The notes under the pieces: generated by a model
Databases searched by the model: none
What the model was told of the DNA's origin: nothing
Seen by the model: only the letters and a program-made list of their open reading frames with translations
Translations under genes and position numbers: made by a program
Shown: positions 15,971 through 23,963 of the stretch, in pieces
Layout: the number at the start of each line of letters is the position of its first letter
Numbering within the stretch: position 1 is the stretch's first letter
Source: Rhabdothermincola salaria
GTDB taxonomy: Bacteria; Actinomycetota; Acidimicrobiia; Acidimicrobiales; Acidimicrobilacustridaceae
Assembly (NCBI RefSeq): GCF_021246445.1
Contig: NZ_JAJQXW010000001.1
Coordinates: 1,816,168-1,880,167 of the forward strand
Reading direction: 5' to 3'
Length of the DNA stretch: 64,000 nucleotides

Positions 15971-17406
15971 CCGATCTCGCCGAGCTCCTCGACACTCGCG
16001 ACGTCCTCGACCTGGCCTGGATGGTCGTCAACGGCGAGATCGCCCCTCGCGAGCTGGTGGAGGCCTCGATCGCCCGGATCGAGGAACGCAACCCGGCCCT
16101 GAACGCCGTGGTGGCCACCCGCTTCGAGCAGGCGCTCGCCGAGGTCGACGCCGGGCTTCCCGAGGGCCCCCTCAAGGGCGTGCCCTTCGTGGTCAAGGAC
16201 CTGGGCTGCGACGTGGCCGGCCTGCCCGCCACCCGCGGCAGCCGGCTCTTCGCCGACGTCGTCGCCGCCGAGGACAGCGAGCTCACCCGGCGCTACCGGA
16301 CCGCCGGGCTGGTGATCCTGGGCAACACCAACTCCCCCGAGTTCGGCAAGAACGCCAGCACCGAACCCCTGCTGCACGGACCCACCCGCAACCCGTGGCG
16401 CACCACCCACTCCACGGGCGGGTCCAGCGGGGGTACCGCGGCCGCCGTGGCGGGGGGCATGGTGCCGGCCGGGCACGGCAACGACGGCGGCGGATCCATC
16501 CGCATCCCGTCGTCGGCCTGCGGGTTGTTCGGGCTCAAGCCCACGCGGGCCCGCACGCCGTCGTGGCCGGCGCCGTCGTTCTTCTCGTATCCGCTCTCGG
16601 TCGGCCATGCCCTCACCCGATCCGTGCGCGACAGCGCCGCCATCCTCGACGCCACCGCCGGAGGGATGCCCGGCGACCCGTTCAACGCGCCCCCCACCCC
16701 GCGGGCAGGCACGTTCATGGCCGTGTTGGCCGAGCCTCCGCACCCGTTGCGCATCGGGTTCTCCACCTCCTCGGTGGCGGGCAACCCGGCCGACCCGGCC
16801 GTGGCCGCCGCCGTCGAGCGGATGGCGAAGGTGTGCGCCGAGCTCGGCCACGAGGTCACCGAGGCCCGCCCGGTCTACGACCCGGGCCAGGTCGTCGAGG
16901 CCGTCTCGGTGGTGATGGGCGCCATGTCGGCGGCTCAGGTCGAGGAGCGGCTGGCCGAGCTGGGCCGGGAGCTGGGCGACGACGACCTCGAGCCCTTCGT
17001 CCGCTTCATGCACGAGCGCAGCCTGCAGATGTCGGCGCAGGATCTCAACCGCGCCCTGCAGGGCATCGAGGTGGTGAGCCGGTCGGTGGCCGACTTCTTC
17101 GTCGACCACGACCTGTGGCTGTGCCCCACGCTGAACCCCCGGGTGCCCGAGTTGGGCTGGCTCGACACCACCAGCCCCGAGGCCATGTTCACCCGGGCGG
17201 GGGCGTACAGCGAGATGACCGCCCCCGCCAACGTCACCGGCATGCCGGCCATGTCGGTGCCCGCCGGCCACGACGACGACGGCCTGCCCATCGGCGCCCA
17301 GTTCGTGGCCACCCACAACCGCGAGGGCATCTTGTTGCAGGTGGCCTCCCAGATCGAAGAGGCCGCCCCGTGGCCCAAGATCGCCCCCTGGCCCCCGCCT
17401 GGCTGA
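15967..17406 (+). CDS. amidase-signature family hydrolase
   Basis: Hydrolyses carboxamides through a Ser-cisSer-Lys triad. In 479 residues the Lys is in FVVKDLG, the Gly/Ser-rich signature STGGSSGGTAAAVAGG carries the cis-Ser, and GNDGGGSIRIPSS holds the nucleophile region. Length is typical. It overlaps the sulfotransferase gene by four bases and is probably co-expressed with it. Specific substrate is unknown; enantioselective amidases and 6-aminohexanoate-cyclic-dimer hydrolases share this pattern. Confidence 0.9.
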   Translation: MTDLAELLDTRDVLDLAWMVVNGEIAPRELVEASIARIEERNPALNAVVATRFEQALAEVDAGLPEGPLKGVPFVVKDLGCDVAGLPATRGSRLFADVVAAEDSELTRRYRTAGLVILGNTNSPEFGKNASTEPLLHGPTRNPWRTTHSTGGSSGGTAAAVAGGMVPAGHGNDGGGSIRIPSSACGLFGLKPTRARTPSWPAPSFFSYPLSVGHALTRSVRDSAAILDATAGGMPGDPFNAPPTPRAGTFMAVLAEPPHPLRIGFSTSSVAGNPADPAVAAAVERMAKVCAELGHEVTEARPVYDPGQVVEAVSVVMGAMSAAQVEERLAELGRELGDDDLEPFVRFMHERSLQMSAQDLNRALQGIEVVSRSVADFFVDHDLWLCPTLNPRVPELGWLDTTSPEAMFTRAGAYSEMTAPANVTGMPAMSVPAGHDDDGLPIGAQFVATHNREGILLQVASQIEEAAPWPKIAPWPPPG

Positions 17407-17428
17407 CCCGGCGACCCGGTGACCCGGG
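17405..17428. repeat. 8-bp tandem repeat after the amidase stop
   Basis: Three copies of gacccgg plus one variable base (c, t, g) at 17405-17412, 17413-17420 and 17421-17428, starting within the amidase TGA codon. It lies between convergent genes and may be a slippage product like the longer arrays at 5201 and 12237. Confidence 0.6.
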
Positions 17429-17436
17429 AGCGGGTG

Positions 17437-18189
17437 TCAGTCGACGGCTGTCGTCCCGCCGTCGACGACGATGGAGGCGCCGGTGATGAACGACGCCGCG
17501 TCGGACAACAGGAACGCCACCGGGGCGCCGATCTCCTCCGGCTGGCCCACCCGGCCGAGCACCGACGAGTTGGAGAACTCCTCGCGCAGGCCCGGCACCT
17601 CGAGGGCGTCGGCCAGCATCGGCGTCTCGATGTAGCCGGGGCACACGGCGTTGACCCGCACCCCTTCGGGGCCGAGCTGGGCGGCCATGGACCGCACCGC
17701 ACCGAGGAGTCCGGCCTTGGAGGCGCAGTAGGCGGGGATGGCACCGTTGCCGATCCACCCCTCGATCGACGAGATGCCGACGACGGCCGCCCCCGACACC
17801 GAGCGCAGCTCGGGCAACAGGGCCTGGGTGAGCAGCGGGAAGGCCCGCAGGTTCACGTCGAGCACGGCGTCCCAGGCGTCGGCGTCGAGCTGGCCGAGGC
17901 CGTCGGCGCGCACCACACCGGCGGCGTGCACGAGACCGCCGATGGGCCCCACCACCTGACGGCTGGCGTCGATGGCGGCGTCGAAGGCGGCGGCGTCGGT
18001 GACGTCGATCTGGTGGCCGTGGGCGGCCACCCCGAACTCCTCGGCGATGGCCGCGGCTTCGGCGGCGGCCCGGTCACCGTCGAGGTCCCACAGGGCCACC
18101 CCTCGGCCCTGGGCGGCGACGGCGCGGGCGCTGGCCCGACCGATCCCCGACGCCCCACCGGTGATGACCACTGCGCCCATCGCGTGCAT
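17437..18189 (-). CDS. short-chain dehydrogenase/reductase
   Basis: Classical SDR of 250 residues: TGGASGIGRASA cofactor loop, VHAAGVV in the NNAG position, ISSIEG catalytic Ser, YCASK catalytic Tyr/Lys and a PG-ET segment before the C-terminal VVDGG. ATG 18189 has a GGGGGAAG site close by; ATG 18180 is the alternative. It is divergent from the next SDR, 119 bases away, suggesting a shared control region. Substrate is unknown (3-oxoacyl-ACP/CoA or secondary alcohol). Confidence 0.9.
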   Translation of the reverse strand: MHAMGAVVITGGASGIGRASARAVAAQGRGVALWDLDGDRAAAEAAAIAEEFGVAAHGHQIDVTDAAAFDAAIDASRQVVGPIGGLVHAAGVVRADGLGQLDADAWDAVLDVNLRAFPLLTQALLPELRSVSGAAVVGISSIEGWIGNGAIPAYCASKAGLLGAVRSMAAQLGPEGVRVNAVCPGYIETPMLADALEVPGLREEFSNSSVLGRVGQPEEIGAPVAFLLSDAASFITGASIVVDGGTTAVD

Positions 18190-18308
18190 CTGCTTCCCCC
18201 ATCGATCTCGTCGGGCCCGCCTGGTGCCGGCCCGGCGGCAGTCGAGCGCGGGCCCTGCGGATCTGTCAAGGTGCCCGACGGATCCGACGCCGACCCAGGG
18301 GGAGCTCG

Positions 18309-19082
18309 ATGACCGACGGCCGCTTCGACGACAAGGTGGCGATCGTGACCGGTGCCGGACGAGGGATGGGCGAGGCCATCGCCCGCCGCCTGGTCGCCGA
18401 AGGGGCGAGGGTGGTGCTCACCGACGTGCTCACCGACGAGGGGGAGGCGGTGGCCGCCGACCTCGGCGGCGCGGCGCGGTTCCTCACCCACGACGTCACC
18501 GACGCCGATGGCTGGACGGCGGCGGTGGAGCTGGCCGGCACCGCCTTCGGGCGCCTCGACGTGTTGGTCAACAACGCCGGCGTCTACTGGCGGCGCCCCC
18601 TCGAGGACGAGACCGCCGACCGGTTGCGCCGGGCGTTCGACGTCAACGCCATCGGCCCGTTCCTCGGCCTGCAGGCCGTCCTCCCGGCGTTCCGCCAGCA
18701 CGGAGGCGGGGCGGTCGTGAACGTGGTGTCCCTCGCCTCGGTGCACGGCTACGCGTGGCAGGGCGCCTACGGCGCGTCGAAGTGGGCCCTGCGGGGCCTC
18801 ACCCGCACCGCGGCCCAGGAGCTCGGGCCCGAGGGCGTCCGCGTCAACGCGGTGATGCCCGGGCCCATCGAGACGTCGATGCTGCCGCCGGACACCACCG
18901 GCATGGGCGACGCCCGCTTCGCGGGCATCCCCCTGCAACGGGCCGGCCAACCCGAGGAGGTGGCCTCGGTCGTCTGCTACCTGGCCTCCGACGACGCCTC
19001 GTACGTGTCGGGCGCCGAGGTCGTGGTCGACGGCGGATCGTCGTCGGCGCCGGCCGCCACCCCGCGCCCCACGGGGGACTGA
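18309..19082 (+). CDS. short-chain dehydrogenase/reductase
   Basis: Classical SDR of 257 residues: TGAGRGMGEAIA cofactor loop, NNAGVY, VSLASVHG Ser block, YGASK catalytic motif, PGPIETSM and VVDGGSSS at the end. An additional Pro/Ala tail follows the usual terminus. A GGGGGAG ribosome site precedes ATG 18309. Its stop overlaps the next gene's ATG (TGATG), so it is co-translated with a SnoaL-like protein. This SDR plus NTF2-fold pairing is common in steroid or polycyclic catabolism; that link is inference only. Confidence 0.9.
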   Translation: MTDGRFDDKVAIVTGAGRGMGEAIARRLVAEGARVVLTDVLTDEGEAVAADLGGAARFLTHDVTDADGWTAAVELAGTAFGRLDVLVNNAGVYWRRPLEDETADRLRRAFDVNAIGPFLGLQAVLPAFRQHGGGAVVNVVSLASVHGYAWQGAYGASKWALRGLTRTAAQELGPEGVRVNAVMPGPIETSMLPPDTTGMGDARFAGIPLQRAGQPEEVASVVCYLASDDASYVSGAEVVVDGGSSSAPAATPRPTGD

Positions 19083-19720
19083 TGGTGGGCCCCGACGCCG
19101 CCGATCCCAGCCGGACCACCGACGATCCCGGCCCACCCACCGACGCCGGCCAGACCCCCGACGCCGGCCGGCCTGCGCAGTCGGCCCGGGCCACCGATCC
19201 CGCGACCCTGGCCCGCCTGGTCGACGTCGAGGCCATCCGCGACGTGGTGCGCCACTACTGCCGGGGCATCGACCGCATGGACCTGGCCCTGGTGCGCTCC
19301 TGCTACCACCCCGACGCCATCGACGACCACGGCACGTTCGTGGGCACCGTCGACGAGTACCTGGCCTGGGTCGAGCGCCTGCTCGGCCGCTACGACGCCA
19401 CCTTCCACCTGGTCGCCAACCAGCTGGTGGAGGTCGAGGGCGACCTGGCCCGATCCGAGACCTACGGCATCGCCCACCACCGCTCGAGCGATCCCGACCC
19501 GAAGCTGAACCTCACCATCGGCTTCCGGTTCCTCGACCGCTTCGAACGCCGCGACGCCAACGGATGGCGCATCGCCCGGCGGGTGGCCACCACCGAGTGG
19601 GTGCAGGCCGTGACCCCCGAGCAGGCCTGGCCGATCCCCGACGGCATCGGGGTCGGCCGTCGCGGTCCTGACGACCCCCTCTACGGCCTCGTCCCCGGGT
19701 TCCCCACCCACGGCGCCTGA
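19082..19720 (+). CDS. SnoaL-like (NTF2-fold) protein
   Basis: A 212-residue protein. About 45 residues of Pro/Ala/Asp-rich low-complexity sequence precede a SnoaL_4-type domain that starts at LVDVEAIRDVVRHYCRGIDRMD and contains the usual YHPDAIDDHG turn and a terminal WRIARR strand. Such proteins are small cyclases, isomerases, dehydratases or dioxygenase beta-subunit relatives. The start overlaps the SDR stop codon. The long disordered N-terminal part is atypical and could mean that translation really starts later, near 19217. Confidence 0.82.
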   Translation: MVGPDAADPSRTTDDPGPPTDAGQTPDAGRPAQSARATDPATLARLVDVEAIRDVVRHYCRGIDRMDLALVRSCYHPDAIDDHGTFVGTVDEYLAWVERLLGRYDATFHLVANQLVEVEGDLARSETYGIAHHRSSDPDPKLNLTIGFRFLDRFERRDANGWRIARRVATTEWVQAVTPEQAWPIPDGIGVGRRGPDDPLYGLVPGFPTHGA

Positions 19721-19743
19721 TCGCCCCTCACCCGGGAGGGCGA
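19721..19743 (+). terminator. hairpin after the SnoaL-like gene
   Basis: TCGCCC plus TC (with one bulged C) pairs with GAGGGCGA around an acccgg loop, starting at the base after the stop codon. No U-tract follows. It separates the SDR/SnoaL operon from the bfd promoter. Confidence 0.5.
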
Positions 19744-19751
19744 ACAGGGGG

Positions 19752-19784
19752 TTGACCAACTCACTCTCGTTAGGCAGACTTAAC
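19752..19784 (+). promoter_or_regulatory. bfd promoter with a candidate DtxR/IdeR-type iron box
   Basis: A -35 TTGACC at 19752-19757 and a weak -10 cagact at 19775-19780 are spaced 17 bases. Overlapping the -10 is the imperfect palindrome GTTAGGCAGACTTAAC (19769-19784), resembling the actinobacterial iron-regulator consensus (TTAGGTTAG-type half sites). It sits 52 bases upstream of bfd. Iron-responsive control of the bfd-bfr pair is inferred. Confidence 0.5.
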
Positions 19785-19835
19785 GGAAGCGTTCGGATCA
19801 CCGAATGCCTCGAGTTCGCCACAGGTGGGTCCCGC

Positions 19836-20042
19836 GTGATCATCTGCCACTGTCGAGGAGTCAACGACCGCAAGGTCCGCAAGGCCGTCGACAAGGGCGC
19901 GCGCACGATCGACGAGATCGGTGACGTCTGTGGTGCCGGCACCCGCTGCGGCGGATGCCATCCGGCTCTGGCAGAGTTGCTGGCAGCCCGCACCGGCCAG
20001 CCGGTCGAGCAGATCTACGGAATCCGCGTCGCCGTCGCCTGA
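19836..20042 (+). CDS. bfd: bacterioferritin-associated ferredoxin (Bfd)
   Basis: A 68-residue [2Fe-2S] protein of the BFD family that reduces bacterioferritin to release stored iron. The four cluster cysteines are in ICHCRG near the N-terminus and in the CGGC motif of GTRCGGCHP. GTG 19836 places CHC at residues 4-6 as in known Bfd; an upstream in-frame TTG would add 28 residues that overlap the promoter. bfr follows 36 bases later. Confidence 0.92.
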   Translation: MIICHCRGVNDRKVRKAVDKGARTIDEIGDVCGAGTRCGGCHPALAELLAARTGQPVEQIYGIRVAVA

Positions 20043-20078
20043 TTTCAGGGGCGGCCCACCCCCCTGGGAGCGAACCTC

Positions 20079-20552
20079 GTGAACGGCAACCCCGACGTCA
20101 TCGAGATCCTCAACGAGGTCCTGACCGCCGAGCTCACGGCGATCAACCAGTACTTCATCGACGGCAAGATGTGCGAGAACTGGGGCTACGAGCGCCTCGG
20201 CCACCAGTTCCGCGACGAGTCGATCGACGAGATGAAGGACGCCGAGGCCCTCATCGAGCGCATCCTCTACCTCGACGGCGTACCCAACCTGCAGCGCCTG
20301 GGCGCGGTGCGGGTGGGCGAGACCGTCCCCGAGAAGCTCAAGCTGGCCCTCGAGGTGGAGACGGAGGCCGTCGAGCGCCTCACCCGGGGCATCGAGCTGT
20401 GCAGCGACCGCCACGACCACGGCTCGCGGGAGCTGCTCGAGCACATCCTCGAGGGCGAGGAGGAGCACGCCGACTGGCTGGACGCCCAGCTCAACCTCAT
20501 CGAGCAGCTCGGCGTCGAGAACTACCTGACCCAGCAGATCCACAAGAGCTGA
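20079..20552 (+). CDS. bfr: bacterioferritin with Asp replacing a ferroxidase His
   Basis: Heme-containing ferritin that oxidises and stores iron as a 24-mer. The 157 residues match family length. Ferroxidase ligands E18, E51, E94, E127 and H130 and heme ligand M52 are present, but the usual His54 is Asp (DEMKDAE instead of DEMKHAE). GTG 20079 with a GGGAG site gives E18 in its canonical position. Located after bfd and ended by a strong composite hairpin. Altered iron-oxidation kinetics are possible but untested. Confidence 0.95.
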   Translation: MNGNPDVIEILNEVLTAELTAINQYFIDGKMCENWGYERLGHQFRDESIDEMKDAEALIERILYLDGVPNLQRLGAVRVGETVPEKLKLALEVETEAVERLTRGIELCSDRHDHGSRELLEHILEGEEEHADWLDAQLNLIEQLGVENYLTQQIHKS

Positions 20553-20570
20553 GCCCTCCCGACGGTCGAT

Positions 20571-20617
20571 GACGCCGTCCGGCCGGGACCACCACGGGTC
20601 CCCGACCGGGCGGCGTC
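20571..20617 (+). terminator. strong composite hairpin after bfr
   Basis: Outer stem GACGCCG/CGGCGTC (20571-20577 with 20611-20617) continues through a G-U pair and CCGG/CCGG. A small internal loop is followed by GGGACC/GGTCCC around a six-base loop. About 18 base pairs in total, 19 bases after the bfr stop, without a U-tract. Confidence 0.65.
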
Positions 20618-20636
20618 GCCGCGCCAGGCTGGGACC

Positions 20637-20825
20637 ATGGCCGAACCACCCACCACTGCGCATCCCGGGCCCACCCCGGTGAGCGCCGCCGCCCCTCCGG
20701 CCGGCTGCGCCCGATCACCGCTCGGCACGTTCATCGACTGCCCCCACTGCGGCGGCGACATGGCTCCCGAGCACGCCCACTTCCGTTGCACCGGGTGCGG
20801 GTGGCGCGACTCCTGCTGCGACTGA
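20637..20825 (+). CDS. small zinc-ribbon protein (62 aa)
   Basis: A 62-residue protein with an Ala/Pro-rich N-terminus and a zinc-ribbon made of CPHCGGDM and CTGCGW, ending in SCCD. Likely a structural zinc-binding peptide; partner unknown. It sits between the bfr terminator hairpin and the phosphotransferase gene, and codon positions show normal GC bias, supporting a real gene. ATG 20637 is the first start in frame. Confidence 0.65.
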   Translation: MAEPPTTAHPGPTPVSAAAPPAGCARSPLGTFIDCPHCGGDMAPEHAHFRCTGCGWRDSCCD

Positions 20826-20951
20826 CCGCGGCGGAGGACGCTCGGCCCGATCCTGCGGGACAGGCCCCCGACCCGACGGCGTAGAGTGCGACGTCGGTCA
20901 CCCGGAGGTCGGGTGCCGTTCACCGATTCGCCAGGTCCAGGGGGGCACCAC

Positions 20952-22055
20952 ATGCCGGTCGAAGGTCAACGCGATCCCGCAGAGGTCAAGGTCGCACTCG
21001 AGCGGTGGCTCGCCGACAAGATGCCCGAAGCGTCCGGCGTGGAGATCACCAGCCTCGAGGTGCCGCAGTCGAGCGGCTTCTCCAACGAGACGTTCCTGCT
21101 CGACGCCCGCTGGACCAACCCCGACGGCACCGACGAGGCCGCCGAGCTGGTGCTGCGCAGCCAGCCCCTGGTGCACAAGCTGTTCCCGGAGAGCGAACTG
21201 CTGGCCCACCAGTACGAGGTCATGCAGGCCCTGTACGACACCGACGTGCCCGTGCCCCGCACCCGGTGGGCCGAGGACGACCCGGCGGTGCTGGGCGCCC
21301 CGTTCTTCGTGATGGACCGCCTCCACGGGCTGGTCCCGGGCGACGCCCCGCCCTACACGGTCGAGGGCTTCGTGGTCGACATGACCGTCGACGAGCGCAA
21401 CGAGTGGCACCGCAACGCGGTCGAGGTGCTCACCCGGGTGGGCAAGGTCGACTGGCAGGCCGTGGGCCTGCACCACCTCGACCAGACCCACCACGGCGAG
21501 CTCGGACCGGAGCAGCGGCGCAACTACTTCGCCAGCTATCTGGAGTGGGCCACCAAGGGCGAGCAGCACCCGATCGCCCACCCGGCGTTCGAGTGGCTGA
21601 TGGCCAACTGGCCCGACGACGGCGAGCACACCGCCCTGTGCTGGGGCGACGCCCGCCCCGGCAACCAGATGTACCGCGGCACCGAGGTCATCGGGGTCTT
21701 CGACTGGGAGATGGTGTCGCTCGGCAACCCCGAGTCCGATCTCGGGTGGTGGCTCTTCCTGCAGCGCTACTCCACCGAGGGCAACGGTGCACCGCTCCTC
21801 GAGGGCATGCTCGACCGGGCCCAGACGATCGCCGAGTGGGAGCGCCACATGGGCCGCCCGGCCACGCACGTCGACTTCTACGAGGTGCTCGGCGGCTTCC
21901 AGTTCTGCCTCGTCATGGTGAAGCTGGCCGAGATGTACTCCATGTCGTTGGGTCCCGCGGCGCTCACCATGGCCGTGCACAACCCGGTGGCCGCCATCAC
22001 CGCCGAGCTGATCGGCATCGACATGCCGCCCGCTCCGGAGCCGGCCTCGGCCTGA
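20952..22055 (+). CDS. aminoglycoside phosphotransferase-fold (APH/ACAD10-like) kinase
   Basis: A 367-residue protein-kinase-like phosphotransferase. The small N-lobe carries the SGFSNET nucleotide loop, the catalytic loop is CWGDARPGNQM (Brenner motif with catalytic Asp) and the metal-binding DFG-equivalent is VFDWEM. This subgroup is frequent beside acyl-CoA dehydrogenases in actinobacteria and may phosphorylate hydroxyacyl compounds; here none is adjacent. ATG 20952 follows a GGGGGCACC stretch. A TAGAGT hexamer at 20882-20887 could be the -10. Confidence 0.87.
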   Translation: MPVEGQRDPAEVKVALERWLADKMPEASGVEITSLEVPQSSGFSNETFLLDARWTNPDGTDEAAELVLRSQPLVHKLFPESELLAHQYEVMQALYDTDVPVPRTRWAEDDPAVLGAPFFVMDRLHGLVPGDAPPYTVEGFVVDMTVDERNEWHRNAVEVLTRVGKVDWQAVGLHHLDQTHHGELGPEQRRNYFASYLEWATKGEQHPIAHPAFEWLMANWPDDGEHTALCWGDARPGNQMYRGTEVIGVFDWEMVSLGNPESDLGWWLFLQRYSTEGNGAPLLEGMLDRAQTIAEWERHMGRPATHVDFYEVLGGFQFCLVMVKLAEMYSMSLGPAALTMAVHNPVAAITAELIGIDMPPAPEPASA

Positions 22056-22062
22056 GGCCGGC
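22040..22062 (+). terminator. hairpin spanning the phosphotransferase stop codon
   Basis: GCCGGCCTC (22040-22048) pairs perfectly with GAGGCCGGC (22054-22062) around a five-base loop. The TGA stop (22053-22055) lies across the loop and the 3' arm. No U-tract. Confidence 0.55.
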
Positions 22063-22068
22063 CTCCCG

Positions 22069-22090
22069 CCGAGGTCACTCCCGACCTCGG
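22069..22090 (+). terminator. second hairpin after the phosphotransferase gene
   Basis: CCGAGGTC (22069-22076) pairs with GACCTCGG (22083-22090) around actccc. It lies seven bases after the first hairpin, so the transcript end carries two tandem stem-loops. Confidence 0.5.
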
Positions 22091-22146
22091 ACCGTCTCCC
22101 CGTCGCGCCCCGCCGGGGCGCCCTCGAAGCCGATGGAGTGCCGTCG

Positions 22147-23187
22147 TTGAAGTTCTCGTTGTCGTTGCCGTTGCTGAAGGACCTGTCGGCCCCGGACCCG
22201 TTCCGGGAGACCTTCGACCTCGCCGTGCTGGCGGAGGAGTGCGGCTTCGACACGGTCACCATCGGCCACCACCACTTCATGCCGGGCAACATGGCCGACC
22301 CCCTCACCTTCCTCGCCGCGGTGGCGGCGCGCACCTCCACGCTCCGGGTGGGCACCGGCATCTTCCAGCTGCCCGTGCACAACCCGGTGCGGGTGGCCGA
22401 GCAGGTGGCCACCATCGACCAGCTGTCCGGTGGGCGCATCTCGCTCGGAGTGGGGCTCGGGTGGTGGCCCCTCGAGTACCAGGTGCACGGGTCGGACTTC
22501 CGCCAGCGCGGCGCCCGCATGGAGGAGGCCCTGCGCATCCTCAAGCTGGTGTGGACCGAGGAGGAGACCTCCTACGACGGCCGCTTCTGGTCGTTCCCCG
22601 AGCTCACCGTGCACCCCCGCCCGGTGCAGGACCCGCACCCGCCGTTGTGGGTGGCCGGCGTGGCCGACGCCGCCGTGGACCGGGCCGCCCGGTTGGGCGA
22701 CGCCTGGTTGTGCGGGCCGGTGCAGTCACTCGGCAAGGCCCTGTCGTGCCTGGAGGTCTACCGGGCGTCGTGCGCGGCGGCCGGCACCACGCCGGACTGG
22801 GTGCTGCGGCGCTACGCGTGGGTGGGCGCCGACCGTCGCCAGGTGATGGACGAGGTGCTGCCCGAGTACGTGGGCGGGCTCATGGAGCACTGGCGCGAGT
22901 CGGTGGAGGACGACGAGGAGAAGGCCCTCTTCGCCCGCATCGACGCCGGCGAGGACGTGCCCGCCGAGGAGATCGCCGCCGACCGCCTGCTCTTCGGCGC
23001 CCCCGACGACGTCATCGCCCAGGTCCAGCGCTACCGCGACCTCACCGGCTGCGAGCACGTGCACGCCGCCTTCGGCGCCGGGCTGCCCGGAGCCAGCGCC
23101 AAGGCCTCGCTCGGCGGGTTCGACGACATCGCTGAGATGATCCGCCTCTACGGCCGCGAAGTCATCCCCGCCTTCCCCACCACCTGA
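22147..23187 (+). CDS. LLM-class (luciferase-like) F420/flavin-dependent oxidoreductase
   Basis: A TIM-barrel monooxygenase/reductase of about 346 residues in the bacterial luciferase-like family. Features are the KFSLSLPL start, the HHHFMPGN segment, the GTGIFQLPVHNPVRVAEQ block and the GLGWWPLEYQ region; many actinobacterial members use F420. TTG 22147 is preferred because GGAG lies eight bases upstream and family members begin MKF; GTG 22138 is the alternative. Substrate unknown. It stands alone after the double hairpin. Confidence 0.85.
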   Translation: MKFSLSLPLLKDLSAPDPFRETFDLAVLAEECGFDTVTIGHHHFMPGNMADPLTFLAAVAARTSTLRVGTGIFQLPVHNPVRVAEQVATIDQLSGGRISLGVGLGWWPLEYQVHGSDFRQRGARMEEALRILKLVWTEEETSYDGRFWSFPELTVHPRPVQDPHPPLWVAGVADAAVDRAARLGDAWLCGPVQSLGKALSCLEVYRASCAAAGTTPDWVLRRYAWVGADRRQVMDEVLPEYVGGLMEHWRESVEDDEEKALFARIDAGEDVPAEEIAADRLLFGAPDDVIAQVQRYRDLTGCEHVHAAFGAGLPGASAKASLGGFDDIAEMIRLYGREVIPAFPTT

Positions 23188-23457
23188 CCAGCGAACCGGC
23201 TCGACCCAGCCGCCCGCCGACCGGGGTGTGGCCGGGCACCGAGACGGCGCGGGCCAGCCCGCCGACCCCGCCGAGCCCGCCGCCCGACCACGAGATCCAT
23301 CTTCCCAGACCCCTGCGACACGAACGTCCGTACGGGCCGACGGGGCCCGGGCCGGGCGGGGATGCGGCGGGCCCGCCGGGCCGATGCGTCCGGCCGTGCG
23401 ACGGCGGGTGTCGACGCTCGACCGTGGCCGGCAGAAGCCGGCGACCGTCAGCCGTCG

Positions 23458-23880
23458 TCAGCGGCCGAGCATCCCGTACGCATGGGTGGGACGCAGGCGC
23501 AGCACCAGGCGCTGGTCGGCCACCATGGCGGCGCGGTACTCGTCCCAGTCGCCGTGCTCGCCCTGCATGGCGCGGTACAGCTCGACGAGCTCGTCGACGG
23601 TGGCGTCGTGGGGATCGGTGGCCACGGGGCTCAGGTCGGCGTCGCCCTCCACCACCACGTAGGACCAGAAGTCGTCGGCGCTCACGTGCAGCGACACCCG
23701 GGGGTCGCGTCGCATGTTGCGGGTCTTGGCCCGGTCGTCGGTGACGCTGACGCGTACGACATCGTCGTCGCCGACCACGTAGATGATGTTCGAGCTCTGC
23801 GGGCGGCCGTCGGACTTGAGGGTGACGAGCACCCCGTTGCGACGTTCGCGGAGGTAGGCCATGGCGGCGGTGAGGTCCAT
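23458..23880 (-). CDS. PPOX-class F420-dependent oxidoreductase (Rv1155-like)
   Basis: A 140-residue split-barrel flavin/F420-binding protein. Family features are LRERRNGVLVTLKSDGRPQSS at the start, the strand-turn RVSVTDDRAKTRNMRRDPRVSLHV, and DDFWSYVVVEG. These enzymes reduce substrates such as biliverdin or tetrapyrroles with F420H2. ATG 23880 matches family length; ATG 23913 would add 11 residues. It is divergent from pirin with a 12-bp palindrome between them. The 270 bases downstream (23188-23457) hold only GC-rich palindromic sequence and no recognisable gene. Confidence 0.87.
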   Translation of the reverse strand: MDLTAAMAYLRERRNGVLVTLKSDGRPQSSNIIYVVGDDDVVRVSVTDDRAKTRNMRRDPRVSLHVSADDFWSYVVVEGDADLSPVATDPHDATVDELVELYRAMQGEHGDWDEYRAAMVADQRLVLRLRPTHAYGMLGR

Positions 23881-23935
23881 GGACTGGCCAACGCCGCCCG
23901 GCCCCGGCGGCATTCCGCTCGGGAAGGCGGAACAT

Positions 23936-23947
23936 TTGCGCGCGCAA
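23936..23947. promoter_or_regulatory. TTGCGCGCGCAA palindrome between PPOX and pirin genes
   Basis: A perfect 12-bp inverted repeat located 16 bases before the pirin start codon and 56 bases upstream of the PPOX start. TTGC-n-GCAA palindromes are common operators of MarR-type and related repressors; a shared redox-related regulator is a guess. Confidence 0.4.
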
Positions 23948-23963
23948 TGACGTTGGAGGAGAC

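Noticed and set aside
23188-23457. Small genes in the 270-base gap after the LLM gene
   Set aside because: All frames give Arg/Pro-rich translations without starts near ribosome sites; only GC palindromes are visible.
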